A stretch of DNA of 34,780 nt from assembly GCA_035510155.1 (NCBI GenBank), contig DATKHR010000239.1:1-34780 (forward strand), in the 5' to 3' direction. A model generated the notes under the pieces. That model saw only the letters and a list, made by a program, of their open reading frames with translations, did not search any database and had not been told where the DNA came from. This stretch comes from DATKHR01 sp035510155. Its GTDB lineage: Bacteria; Acidobacteriota; Vicinamibacteria; Vicinamibacterales; CAVVIG01. This document shows positions 13,332 through 22,400 of the stretch, piece after piece. The first letter of the stretch is position 1. Each line of letters opens with the position of its first letter. Position numbers and translations under genes: made by a program.

Positions 13332-14093
13332 ATGTGGACCTTTGGTGCTGGCGTACTGATCGCGACTCCCCAGTCCGACGCGTCCGGCAATGCGTTGACG
13401 CCGTCGTCGCCGGTGGAGATCGGCATCCTGCAGGAGGTGGGCGTGTCGTTCGACTTCGAGTCGAAGGAGCTGTACGGCGCGAACCAGTTCCCGGTGGACG
13501 TCGGCCGCGGCAAGGGCAAGGCGATGGTCAAGGCGAAGTTTGCCCGGATCAATGCCGAGCTGTTCAACTCGGTGTTCTACGGTCAGACCCTCACGGCCGG
13601 TTATGAGGCGCTGTTCCATGACCTCACCGGCACGCAGGCGACCGGCGGCACCGGCGGGATCACCGTCACGCCGCCGAGCAGCGGCGCGTTCGCGCTGGAT
13701 CAGGGCGTGCAGGACGGCAACGGCGTGCCGTACACCCGGGTGGCGACCGGCCCGACCGGCGGCCAGTACGAGATGACCGGCTCCGGCAACTACATCTTCT
13801 CGACGCAGGATCAGGGCAAAACCGTGTTCGTGTCGTACGCCTACACGTCGACCGCGATCACTGCGGCCAAGAAGCTGACCGTGGTCAACCTGCCGATGGG
13901 CTACCAGCCGAGCTTCATGCTCCAGTTCATGGCGCAGAAGAACGGCAAAACGTGGTGGGTCGAGTTCCCGAACGCCGTCTGCAACAAGATGGACAGCACG
14001 TTCAAGAACGACGACTTTACCATCCCGGACGCGGAGTTCGCCTGCTTCGCCGACACCAACGGCAACATCTCGTATCAGTCGTGGAGCGAGTAA
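13332..14093 (+). CDS. Tail tube protein (major tail protein)
   Basis: Begins after TAAGGAGTTTTACT, the clearest ribosome binding site of the tail region, as expected for an abundant protein. The 253-residue product has tube-like beta segments: PVEIGILQEVGVSFDFESKELYG, KGKAMVKAKFARINAELFNSVFYG, and near the end LQFMAQKNGKTWWVEFPNAVCNKMDSTFKNDDFTIPDAEFACFAD. A central Gly/Thr-rich stretch (about residues 95-160) looks like an insertion. It forms the hexameric rings of the tail tube. Placement between tail completion and chaperone genes supports the assignment. Confidence 0.82.
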   Translation: MWTFGAGVLIATPQSDASGNALTPSSPVEIGILQEVGVSFDFESKELYGANQFPVDVGRGKGKAMVKAKFARINAELFNSVFYGQTLTAGYEALFHDLTGTQATGGTGGITVTPPSSGAFALDQGVQDGNGVPYTRVATGPTGGQYEMTGSGNYIFSTQDQGKTVFVSYAYTSTAITAAKKLTVVNLPMGYQPSFMLQFMAQKNGKTWWVEFPNAVCNKMDSTFKNDDFTIPDAEFACFADTNGNISYQSWSE

Positions 14094-14095
14094 CC

Positions 14096-14452
14096 GTGGA
14101 GGCGAACGGCAGCAGGTACGCCCCGGTCGCAGGCAAGATCCCGGGCACGGCAATCAACTTGGGCGGCGTCGATCTGGTGATCGCGCCGCTTTCCCTCGAC
14201 CAAGTACAGCAGTTCGAAGAGGACATCTCGAAGGCGAGCGAGCGCCTGTCCGGCAAGAACTTCGCGGAGCAGATCAGCTATTGCCTGCCCGTGATCCACG
14301 CCGGCCTGTCGCGCAACTATCCGGACCTGACGCAGGACGAGCTGCGCAAGCTGCTCGACATCGGCAACTTTATACCGGCGTTTCAAGCCGTCGTCAGGGT
14401 GTCCGGGTTCGAGGTAGCGCGACCGGGGGAGACACCCCGGCCAAGCCCGTAG
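14096..14452 (+). CDS. Tail assembly chaperone (gpG-like)
   Basis: GTG start at 14096, two bases after the tube stop; 118 aa. The product (NLGGVDLVIAPLSLDQVQQFEEDISKASER..., LPVIHAGLSRNYPDLTQDELRKLLDIGNFIPAFQAVV) matches the short helical chaperones that hold the tape measure before tube assembly. The reading frame directly downstream, entered by -1, encodes the T extension (next entry), as in most siphoviruses. The zero-frame end SGFEVARPGETPRPSP is the G-only tail. Confidence 0.75.
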   Translation: MEANGSRYAPVAGKIPGTAINLGGVDLVIAPLSLDQVQQFEEDISKASERLSGKNFAEQISYCLPVIHAGLSRNYPDLTQDELRKLLDIGNFIPAFQAVVRVSGFEVARPGETPRPSP

Positions 14453-14700
14453 ATTGGCCGGACGTGTACGCCTACCTCGCGGCGGCTACGGGGTGGACGT
14501 GGGAGTATATCGGTGAGTTCCTGACGCTCCCGCGTCTGCGCGCCATGATGCAGCACTACGACCGGCACCCGCCGACGCACATCGCCACGGCCGCCGCGTG
14601 GCTCGAGCGGAAGCCGTCCATCGATGAACAGAAGCTCCAGCAGGAGGCCGAGATCATGAGCCTGCCGGTGCGGCCAAAGCGGATCGCTGGTCGTGGCTGA
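14428..14700 (+). CDS. Tail chaperone frameshift extension (gpT-like part of GT)
   Basis: The -1 frame relative to the G-like gene is open from before 14281 to 14700 and encodes VDWPDVYAYLAAATGWTWEYIGEFLTLPRLRAMMQHYDRHPP, the usual T-domain pattern ('W..lYA.L...tGWT..eI...tlp'). A -1 slip on GGGGGAG (14425-14431, zero-frame codons GGG GAG) would give a GT protein of about 201 aa. The P-site re-pairing is perfect but the A-site is not, so the exact slip point is uncertain; a GTG at 14464 is an alternative start. The coordinates mark the frame from the proposed slip. Confidence 0.6.
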   Translation, partial: GDTPAKPVDWPDVYAYLAAATGWTWEYIGEFLTLPRLRAMMQHYDRHPPTHIATAAAWLERKPSIDEQKLQQEAEIMSLPVRPKRIAGRG

Positions 14701-17281
14701 AGGTGTCGAGGTCAGACTAGGCGCCGACGTCAGCGGCGCGACGTCGTCGATGGACGAGGCGGCGAAGAGCATCGCCGCGTCCCTCGCCCAGATCTCGAGC
14801 GCCCTCGCGGCGTTTACGACCAAGCACAAGACCGACACCGCGCAGGCGCTCAAGAACAACGCCGACCTGTCGCGCTCGTTCCTCGAGCTGAAAGGCTCGG
14901 TCAAGGAGGGCTTCGACGGCGTCGCCGGCGTGGTCGAGCGGTTCCGCGGCGTACTCGGCAGCCTGACGCTGGCGCTCGGCGGCGGCGCGCTGTTCGGCGA
15001 GGCGATCAAGGAGACGCTGGCGTTCGAGGACACGGTACGCGGGCTGATGATCACGCTCGGCATGACCGCCGACCGGGCGACCACCTTCGGCATCGCACTC
15101 AAGCTGGCCGGCGTGGACGCCGGGGCATTCGAGCAGATGGCGATGCGGGTCGGGCGCCGGCTGCTGACGCAGGGCGACGAGTTCGACCGGCTCGGAGTGA
15201 AGGTTAAGGACGCCACCGGCAGCTTCCTGCCGATGGAGCAGATCATGCAGAACGTCTACAAGCGGATGCTCGACTTCAAGGTCGGCACCGACCAGCAGAT
15301 GTTCGCACTGGAAGCGGTCGGGCGCAACGCGAAGGACTTCGCGACCGACATGGAGCGCCTGAATCGGGTGCAGGAACGCGCCAAGCAGCTGCAGGAGGAG
15401 TACAACATCGAAATGGGGCCGGACAAGATCGACCGGCTCGAAAACTACCGGGTCGAGGTGAACGCCTTCCAAGTCGGGCTGGGTGCGCTGGCCGACAAGA
15501 TCGGCGAAGCGGTGCTGCCGTCCCTCGAGCGGCTGGCGCGCTACTTCGGCGAGATCGGACCGCAGGCGGTGACGGCGCTCCTGAACGCAATCAAGGGCTT
15601 CCTGATCATCGGCGAAACGCTGGTCGCCGGCATCCGGATCATGATCGAAGCGTGGATCGCGCTGGTCAAGACCATAGCCGACGCCGAGCAGGCGTTCTTC
15701 GACATCGGCGCGGCGCTCCTCCATCTGGACTTCGAGGGCGCGGCTGACGCCGCCAAGCGCGGCTGGAACCGGATGGTCGCGGACGCCAAGGCAGGCACGG
15801 CAGCGATCGAAGGGATCGTCAGCGAGTCGAGTAAGCGTATCGCCAGTCTACTCGACGACACGGTCACGGCCAAGAAGGGCGGCGGCGCTACGGCCGCCGG
15901 CGGCACCGAGCGGTTCTCGCCGAAACCCAAGGGTGGCGGCGCGGACATCGTTGCCCAGTGGCGGCAAGAACTCGAAGAGATCAAGCTCCAGCAGGGCCTG
16001 TTCAGCGAATGGTCGATGGCGCAGGAGGCGTCGTTCTGGGCGGGCAAACTGGCGCTCGTCCAGAAGGGATCGAAGGAGTACGCGGCCGCCTACAAGATGT
16101 TCTACACCGCGGTCAAGGCGGTTGCGCAGGAGCAAGTCGCGCTGACCGTCGAAGACTTCAAGCTGCAAATCGAAGCGGCGAAGAACAACGAGGGCGAGCA
16201 GAAGCGCATCGCTGATGAACTGCTCGCCTATCTCGCGTCGATCTACGGCGCGAACTCGCGCCAATACAAGGCGGCGGTTGCCGAGCGCATCAAGATCGAC
16301 CAGCAATGGGCGGCCCAGCACGCACAGGTCGCCAAGATCGCGGCGCAGGAAGTAATCGACGCGAGCAAGTTTGAGCTGGAGCAGGCGCGGGCCGGTCTCC
16401 AGCAGGGCGTGGCGCTGTTCCAGATCAGCAAACAGCAGCAGCTGGCAGCCGAGCGCGAGTACACGGCGCAACTGTACGAGATCGACCGCGCCGCGCTGGA
16501 GCAGCAGCTACTCGATCAGAACTTGACCATCGTCCAGCGCGAGGAGATCCACGCCAAGCTACTAGGTCTGGAGCGCACTTATCAGGCCGAGCTGACCAAG
16601 ATCGACAACGCGGCCGAGCTTGACCGCCAGCAGTACGCGCTGCAGGTGCGGCAGGCGCTCGAGTCCACCATGGTCGACACACTCGACAAGCTGATCACGA
16701 ACACTAAGAACTGGAAGCAGACTTTCCTCGATGCTGCGAACTCGATTGTGGCGTCGCTGAACAAGATCGCGTCGCAGGCGATCATCCAGCAGTTCTTCGG
16801 CGCCGGGACCGCGGGCGGCGACATGTTGAACAAGATCGCCGGCATCTTCGGCGGCGGCGCAGGCAATACGGCGCAAGTGACTGCGACGACAGCGAACACG
16901 ACAGCGGTGACAGCGCTGACGGCGGCGATTGAATCGCAGCTTGCAGCGGGCGGCATGGGCGGCGCAGGCAGCATCTTCAGCAGCTTGCTCGGCGGCGCGA
17001 CTGATGTCGTCGGCATGTCAGACCCGATGGGCTTCCTCGCGATGGCCGGGATCCCGTTCTACGCCTCCGGCAGCCCGTATATCCCGCGCGACATGCTGGC
17101 GGTTGTGCACAAAGGCGAGCGTGTCGTCCCGGCGGTCGACAATCGCACCGGCGCGTACAAGGCAGGCCCGGTCGTCGTCAACAACCACTTCCACGTCGAC
17201 GGCACGGTCGACGGGCGCACGCAGGCGCAGATCGCGGCCGAGTCCGCGCGCAGCGTCAATCGCGTGGTGTCGAGGATCTGA
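14693..17281 (+). CDS. Tape measure protein
   Basis: Sets tail length and is ejected before DNA. GTG start overlaps the T frame by 8 bases. The 862-residue product has the expected layout: N-terminal VEVRLGADVSGATSSMDEAAKSI, hydrophobic helices near residues 95-110 and 290-325, long Gln/Ala-rich coiled-coil helices (about 400-690), and a C-terminal YASGSPYIPRDMLAVVHKGERVVPA segment (HKGER near 806-811) common to tape measures. The end, VVVNNHFHVDGTVDGRTQ, is also typical. At roughly 1.5 angstroms per residue it predicts a tail of about 130 nm, an estimate from a general rule. Confidence 0.9.
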   Translation: MAEGVEVRLGADVSGATSSMDEAAKSIAASLAQISSALAAFTTKHKTDTAQALKNNADLSRSFLELKGSVKEGFDGVAGVVERFRGVLGSLTLALGGGALFGEAIKETLAFEDTVRGLMITLGMTADRATTFGIALKLAGVDAGAFEQMAMRVGRRLLTQGDEFDRLGVKVKDATGSFLPMEQIMQNVYKRMLDFKVGTDQQMFALEAVGRNAKDFATDMERLNRVQERAKQLQEEYNIEMGPDKIDRLENYRVEVNAFQVGLGALADKIGEAVLPSLERLARYFGEIGPQAVTALLNAIKGFLIIGETLVAGIRIMIEAWIALVKTIADAEQAFFDIGAALLHLDFEGAADAAKRGWNRMVADAKAGTAAIEGIVSESSKRIASLLDDTVTAKKGGGATAAGGTERFSPKPKGGGADIVAQWRQELEEIKLQQGLFSEWSMAQEASFWAGKLALVQKGSKEYAAAYKMFYTAVKAVAQEQVALTVEDFKLQIEAAKNNEGEQKRIADELLAYLASIYGANSRQYKAAVAERIKIDQQWAAQHAQVAKIAAQEVIDASKFELEQARAGLQQGVALFQISKQQQLAAEREYTAQLYEIDRAALEQQLLDQNLTIVQREEIHAKLLGLERTYQAELTKIDNAAELDRQQYALQVRQALESTMVDTLDKLITNTKNWKQTFLDAANSIVASLNKIASQAIIQQFFGAGTAGGDMLNKIAGIFGGGAGNTAQVTATTANTTAVTALTAAIESQLAAGGMGGAGSIFSSLLGGATDVVGMSDPMGFLAMAGIPFYASGSPYIPRDMLAVVHKGERVVPAVDNRTGAYKAGPVVVNNHFHVDGTVDGRTQAQIAAESARSVNRVVSRI

Positions 17282-17283
17282 CC

Positions 17284-17874
17284 ATGTTCATCGAGACGCC
17301 GCGGTTCCCGGACAACATCGCGCGCTGGATGAAGGGGGGCTCCGGATGGCAGACGATCGTGGTCGAGACGTATGGCGGGCAGGAGTACCGGAACGCCGCG
17401 TGGGCGCAGCCCAAGGGCCGCTGGCAGTGCGACGACGCGCAGCAGGCGCTGAACTCGAACAGCGCCTACTACTACACCGCGCTCCGCAATCTGTGGATGG
17501 TTGTGATGGGGCAGCTCGGTGGCTTTCGCATGAAGGACTACTTCGACTACCTCGACGAAGGCGGCGGCAAGTTTTCGATGATTGACGCGACGCACTTCCA
17601 GTGCGTGAAGCGCTATACGGTCGGCTCGACGACGTTCGACCGCACGATCCTGAAGCCGGTCTCCCCGATCGTTGTCACCGGCGGCAGCGGCGTCAGCGTC
17701 GACTACACGACCGGCATCGTCACGGTCAGCAGCGGCACGCCGACCGCGTGGACCGGCGCGTTCGACATCCCGGTCCGGTTCGAAGACGACCTGTCGCAGA
17801 TGATGGTCGATTCGACCGGGGCGCTGTTCGACTGGCAGATGCTCCGGCTGATCGAGCTGCGGAACCTGTCGTGA
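17284..17874 (+). CDS. Distal tail protein, DUF2460 / GTA-like
   Basis: The 196-residue product starts MFIETPRFPDNIARWMKGGSGWQTIVVETYGGQEYRNAAW, a hallmark of the DUF2460 family (TIGR02217; distal tail protein in Rhodobacter-type gene transfer agents), and continues with LRNLWMVVMGQLGGFRMKDYFDY and FDIPVRFEDDLSQ. It forms the ring joining the tail tube to the hub. It begins two bases after the tape measure stop, and its stop overlaps the hub GTG. Length is close to the family norm. Confidence 0.88.
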   Translation: MFIETPRFPDNIARWMKGGSGWQTIVVETYGGQEYRNAAWAQPKGRWQCDDAQQALNSNSAYYYTALRNLWMVVMGQLGGFRMKDYFDYLDEGGGKFSMIDATHFQCVKRYTVGSTTFDRTILKPVSPIVVTGGSGVSVDYTTGIVTVSSGTPTAWTGAFDIPVRFEDDLSQMMVDSTGALFDWQMLRLIELRNLS

Positions 17875-18968
17875 TCCCGATCAGCGTCGCGCTCAAGGCG
17901 CATCTGGCGCAGCCGTACCAGACCGTCTCGACCTGTTGGAAGATCACGCGGCTGGACAGCACGGTTCTCGGGTTCACTGATCACGATCAGCCGATCACCT
18001 TCGGCGGCGTCACGTACGTCCCGACGACGGCTTATTCGCGCAGCGACATCGAAGGGCGCGGCGATCTCTCGGTCGATAACCTCGAGGTCGAAGGGCCGCT
18101 CGTGCTGCCGAACATCGTCGAGGCCGACCTCGCCGCGGGCCTGTGGGACCACGCCGCGGTCGAGATCTTCATCGTCAACTGGGCCGACCTGACGATGGGC
18201 AACATGGTCCTCCGGACCGGTTGGATCGGCGAGGTCAGCGCCGACCGCGGCTTCTTCAAGGCCGAGCTGCGCGGTCTGACGCAGGCGTACTCGCGCATCA
18301 TCGGCCAGCTCACGTCGCCATCGTGCCGCAACAATCTCGGCGACTCGTTCTGTCAGGTCGACCTGACGCCGTTCACAGTGACCAGCACGCTGACCGGCGT
18401 CGGCGCGGACAACCAGACGATGTATGACACGGCGCGCACCGAACCCGGGCCGTCCGGCGGCGTCGTCATCCAGACCGTCACCAAGGCGAACCCCGGTCAC
18501 GTCACGCTGGCCGCGGCGCTCAACATTGCGCCCGGCTCCCCGGTCACATTCAGTGGTTGCCTCGGCATGACGCAGATCAACGCGGTCCAGACGTTCAACA
18601 ACCCGAACACGGCCAAGACCCAGTTTGACCTGTCAATCGACACGTCGTCCTTCAGCACCTATACGACCAACAGCGGCACGGCGACGCCGCTTGGCTCCGG
18701 GACGGGTTACTTCGACTTCGGACTGATGACGTTCACGAGTGGCAACAACGCCGGCCTGTCGATGGAGGTCCGCAGCTACGTGCCGGGGCAGTGGATGCTG
18801 TTCATGCCGATGCCGTACCTCGTGCAAGTCGGGGACGCCTACACCATGGTCGCCGGCTGCGACAAGAGCGTGACCACCTGCCACGATCGCTTCTCGAACG
18901 TGGTCAACTTCCGCGGCGAGCCCTATCTGCCGGGCATCGACCGCATGATCCAGACGGGCAAGCAATGA
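17871..18968 (+). CDS. Tail hub protein, DUF2163/phage_BR0599 type, with inserted beta domain
   Basis: GTG start overlaps the upstream stop; 365 aa. Residues 1-145 are DUF2163-like (ISVALKAHLAQPYQTVSTCWKITRLDSTVLGFTDHD..., WADLTMGNMVLRTGWIGEV). The C-terminus has the phage_BR0599 pattern with cysteines that probably bind a metal cluster, as in GTA hub proteins: SPSCRNNLGDSFCQVDL and GCDKSVTTCHDRFSNVVNFRGEPYLPG. Residues about 200-272 (TKANPGHVTL...FSGCLGMTQIN...QFDLSIDTSSFSTYTTNSGTATP) resemble an inserted FCCH-type beta domain, also seen in the adaptor gene. It lies before the NlpC/P60 hydrolase, the normal order. Confidence 0.85.
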   Translation: MIPISVALKAHLAQPYQTVSTCWKITRLDSTVLGFTDHDQPITFGGVTYVPTTAYSRSDIEGRGDLSVDNLEVEGPLVLPNIVEADLAAGLWDHAAVEIFIVNWADLTMGNMVLRTGWIGEVSADRGFFKAELRGLTQAYSRIIGQLTSPSCRNNLGDSFCQVDLTPFTVTSTLTGVGADNQTMYDTARTEPGPSGGVVIQTVTKANPGHVTLAAALNIAPGSPVTFSGCLGMTQINAVQTFNNPNTAKTQFDLSIDTSSFSTYTTNSGTATPLGSGTGYFDFGLMTFTSGNNAGLSMEVRSYVPGQWMLFMPMPYLVQVGDAYTMVAGCDKSVTTCHDRFSNVVNFRGEPYLPGIDRMIQTGKQ

Positions 18969-19429
18969 CCGTTGCCGGCGACGCGCTCGTCGCTGAAGCG
19001 CGCCGCTGGGTCGGTACGCGCTGGCAGCATCAAGGCCGCTCGCGCTTGGGCTGTGACTGTATCGGCCTGATCGGCGGCGTCTGCGCCAGCACCGGCCTGA
19101 CCGATGACTGGCTGACCGATGCTTCGCTCGAGTTCAACGGCTACGGCCGCGCGCCGCTGGTCGAGTGGATCGCCCGCGGCTGTGCCCGCTGGATGAACCC
19201 GGTCGAATGGATCGACCGCCAGCTCGGCGACGTCATCGTGCTCAACTTCCGCGGGCTCCCGGGCGCCGGCCCGAACCCGCCGCCGCAGCACTTCGCTTTC
19301 CTGTCCGGTGTGAACCCGGACTACATGATCCACAGCTACGCCAGCGCGCGCCGGGTCGCGGAGAACGGCATCGACCGGGTGTGGCGCTCGCGGGTCGTGT
19401 CGCTGTGGCGTCTTAAGGGCGTCGGCTGA
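18965..19429 (+). CDS. Tail-associated NlpC/P60 peptidoglycan hydrolase
   Basis: ATG overlaps the hub stop (ATGA). The 154-residue protein has the GTA-type NlpC/P60 signature: ALVAEARRWVGTRWQHQGRSRLGCDCIGLIGG with the nucleophile Cys32 in the DCIGL motif, PPPQHFAFLSG with probable catalytic His109, and a third polar position near His123 (MIHSYA). It should cut peptide stems of the cell wall while the tail penetrates the periplasm. The final RVWRSRVVSLWRLKGVG matches the family C-terminus ('W...v...rf'). Confidence 0.88.
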   Translation: MTVAGDALVAEARRWVGTRWQHQGRSRLGCDCIGLIGGVCASTGLTDDWLTDASLEFNGYGRAPLVEWIARGCARWMNPVEWIDRQLGDVIVLNFRGLPGAGPNPPPQHFAFLSGVNPDYMIHSYASARRVAENGIDRVWRSRVVSLWRLKGVG

Positions 19430-19430
19430 G

Positions 19431-22400
19431 ATGGCATCACTCGTCCTCGGTGCGGTTGGCGCCGGCATCGGGTTCCTGATCGGGGGTCCTGCCGGCGCGG
19501 CCATTGGCTGGGCGGTCGGCTCGGCCGTCGGCTCGCTGTTCTTCCAGAAGGGCCAGACCGGGCCGCAGCTGAAGGACCTGCACGTCCAGACCAGCGACTA
19601 CGGCAAGATGATCCCGATCATCTACGGGACGATGCGCGTCGCCGGCGTCGTGATGTGGGCGGACGACCTGAAGAAGGTCACGCACACCAGCGGCGGCAAG
19701 GGCAGCGGCCCGAAAGTCACGACCTACAGCTACACCGATTCCTTCGCGGTGATCCTGTCCGAGGGGCCGGTCACGGCCATCCTGCGGATCTGGGCCAACG
19801 GCACGATCATCTACGACGCGCGCCCGGGTGGCTTGACGCTCGACCCGATCCCGGTCACGCTGTACCTCGGCACCACGACGCAGAACCCCGACCCGACGAT
19901 GGAGGCGGTGCTCGGCGTTGGCTTCGTGCCGGCGATGCACGGCTACGCGTACGCCGTGTTCACCGACTTCGACCTGTCGCAGTACGGCAACGCGCTGCCG
20001 CAGCTCAACTTCGAGGTGCAGGTCGAGAACGCGCCGAACGAGGTCGGGGTCTACATCGTCTCGAAGAACTCGCCGGTCGGCCCGTGGCAATCGGCGAACA
20101 ATCCGACTGCGCAACTGCCGTATATCAGCGCGTGGCCGGCGGCGACCACCGACATCCGCGTCCGGTCGCTGTCGACCAACACCATTGACCTGTTCAAGCA
20201 GGACCTGACCAGCGACGGCACCGACACGGCCGGCGCGAACGACGCGTTCCCGATCCGCCGGCATTTCCAGCTCACTTTCCCGCCGTACGAATCGTGGAAC
20301 TACTTCCCGATCGGCATGTTCAACGGCCAGCCGGTCTGGTATCAGCAGAGCCATTCGACCGGAGTTTTCTATCCCACTGGCGGCGACGGCACGCACGATC
20401 CGGCAATCGCGGTCGGCTCGGTCACGCTCGTCGGCACTGGCATCGTTGCAGGCTTCGATGTCGCATCAATCGTCACTGGCGGTCTGTACGTCAGCGGCGC
20501 GTGCATCTCGTCTGACCAGAACACGCTCTTTCTGTTCACTGCGCCGACGCACGGCGCGAACCCGACCGTGTGGTGGAAGATCACGTACAACGGCACGAAC
20601 TACGTCGTGAGCGGAACCGGCAGCATCCATGGCGTCCCGGTTAACAGTTCGCTCGCTGGCGTGTGGGGACCGACCGCGCTCGGAACGGTCGGCATCCTCG
20701 CAGCGATGGTTGCCGAGAACGACGGGATGCACTTCTGGCAAGCGCGGCAGGGCGGCATGACCTCGATGTACTACATCGACAGCACCGGCCTGCTGAACTT
20801 CGACCCGGTTTCGGGCACGACGCTACCAGTGAACATCGACACCGGTTACTCGGACTCGTTCGAGCTGCCGTCGTTGTTCTCGCCCAAGATCGGCTACTGC
20901 GGCTACGTCGGCGGCCAGACGATCGCCCTGCTTGCCCGGCTCGCGACCGGCGGCGGCCAGCTCACACTCGCCGACGTGGTCAGCGACATCTCGGTCCGCG
21001 CCGGCCTGACGACCGGGCAGATCGACGTCACGGCACTGGTCGACCTTGTCGACGGCTACGCGATCACGCAGCAGTCGGCGTGCCGGGACGACATCACGCC
21101 GCTGCAGGCCGCGTATTACTTCGACGGGGTCGAGTCGAACGCCACGATGAAGTTCGTCAAGCGCGGCGCGGCGCCGGCCCTGACGATCGCCGACACCGAC
21201 ACCGCCGCGCACACCACCGGCAGCTCGCCGCCGGCCATCGTGGTCGCCAAGCGCGCGCAGGACGTGGACCTGCCGGTGCAGATCAACGTCAACTATTTGC
21301 AGCTCGCGGCCGACTACCAGATTGGCTCCCAGTACTCGCGCCGGATCGCGGTCGAGACGACCCAGCTCGCGAACAAAGTCGACCTCGCGATCACGCTGTC
21401 GGACCAGCACGCGTCGGCCATCGCGTGGACCCTGTTGACGCAGGCGTGGGCGGAGCGCGAGACGTTCACCTTCGACCTGCCGCGCAAGTACTGGTATCTC
21501 GAGCCGACCGATGTGATCATCGTGCACGGCTACGAGATCCGGATCATCTCGAAGAAGGACAAGGCCGACGGCACGCTGGCGTTCGAGGGTTGCGCCGCGC
21601 TGTCGTCGATCTGGTCGCAGGGTCCGGTCGGCACGACGGGCAGCGGCTTCAAGCCGTCGCCGCCGCCCGGCACGCAACCGACCGAGTTGTTGATGCTGAA
21701 TATCCCGCTCCTGACCGATACCGACACCAAGAACGGACCGAACGCCGCGATGTGCGGGACGGTCGCCGGCCAGTCGTGGGGCGGCGCGACGCTGTACGAA
21801 TCGATCGACGTCGGCGTGACCTACGACCAGATCGGCGCCGAGAGTGTCCCGAACGTCATCGGCGTGGTTAACGGCGTGATCCCGACCTTCGGCGGCGGCA
21901 ACATGTTCGACGAAGGCACGATCATCGACGTGACGATCGGCAACGGCGGCGGCCAGCCGGAGGCGGCGACCGAGGGGTCCGTGCTAAACGGCATGAATAT
22001 GGCGCTGTGCGGGCGCGAGATCATCCAGTTCAAGAACGTCGTGCAGGTGGGACCGAGCGAGTTCCAGCTGTCCGGCTTGTTGCGCGGCCGCCGCGGCACC
22101 GAATGGGCGATGCAGACACACGCCGATCAGGAAGTGTTCGTCATCCTGCCGGTGCTGGACATCGACGGGCCGTACTCGGACCTCGGACAGGCGCGGCTGT
22201 TCAAGGCGGTGAGTTCGGGCCAGTCGCTGCAGGCGACGAGCTTCGTCGAGTTCACCAACGACGGCTCGACGCTGCGCCCCTATTCGCCGGTGCTCCTCGA
22301 TGGCGCGCAATGCGACCCGTTCGACGGCAGCGTGCAGATCGACTGGACGCGACGCACGCGCATCTCGGGGCAGTGGGTCGACTTCACCGACGTGCCGGTC

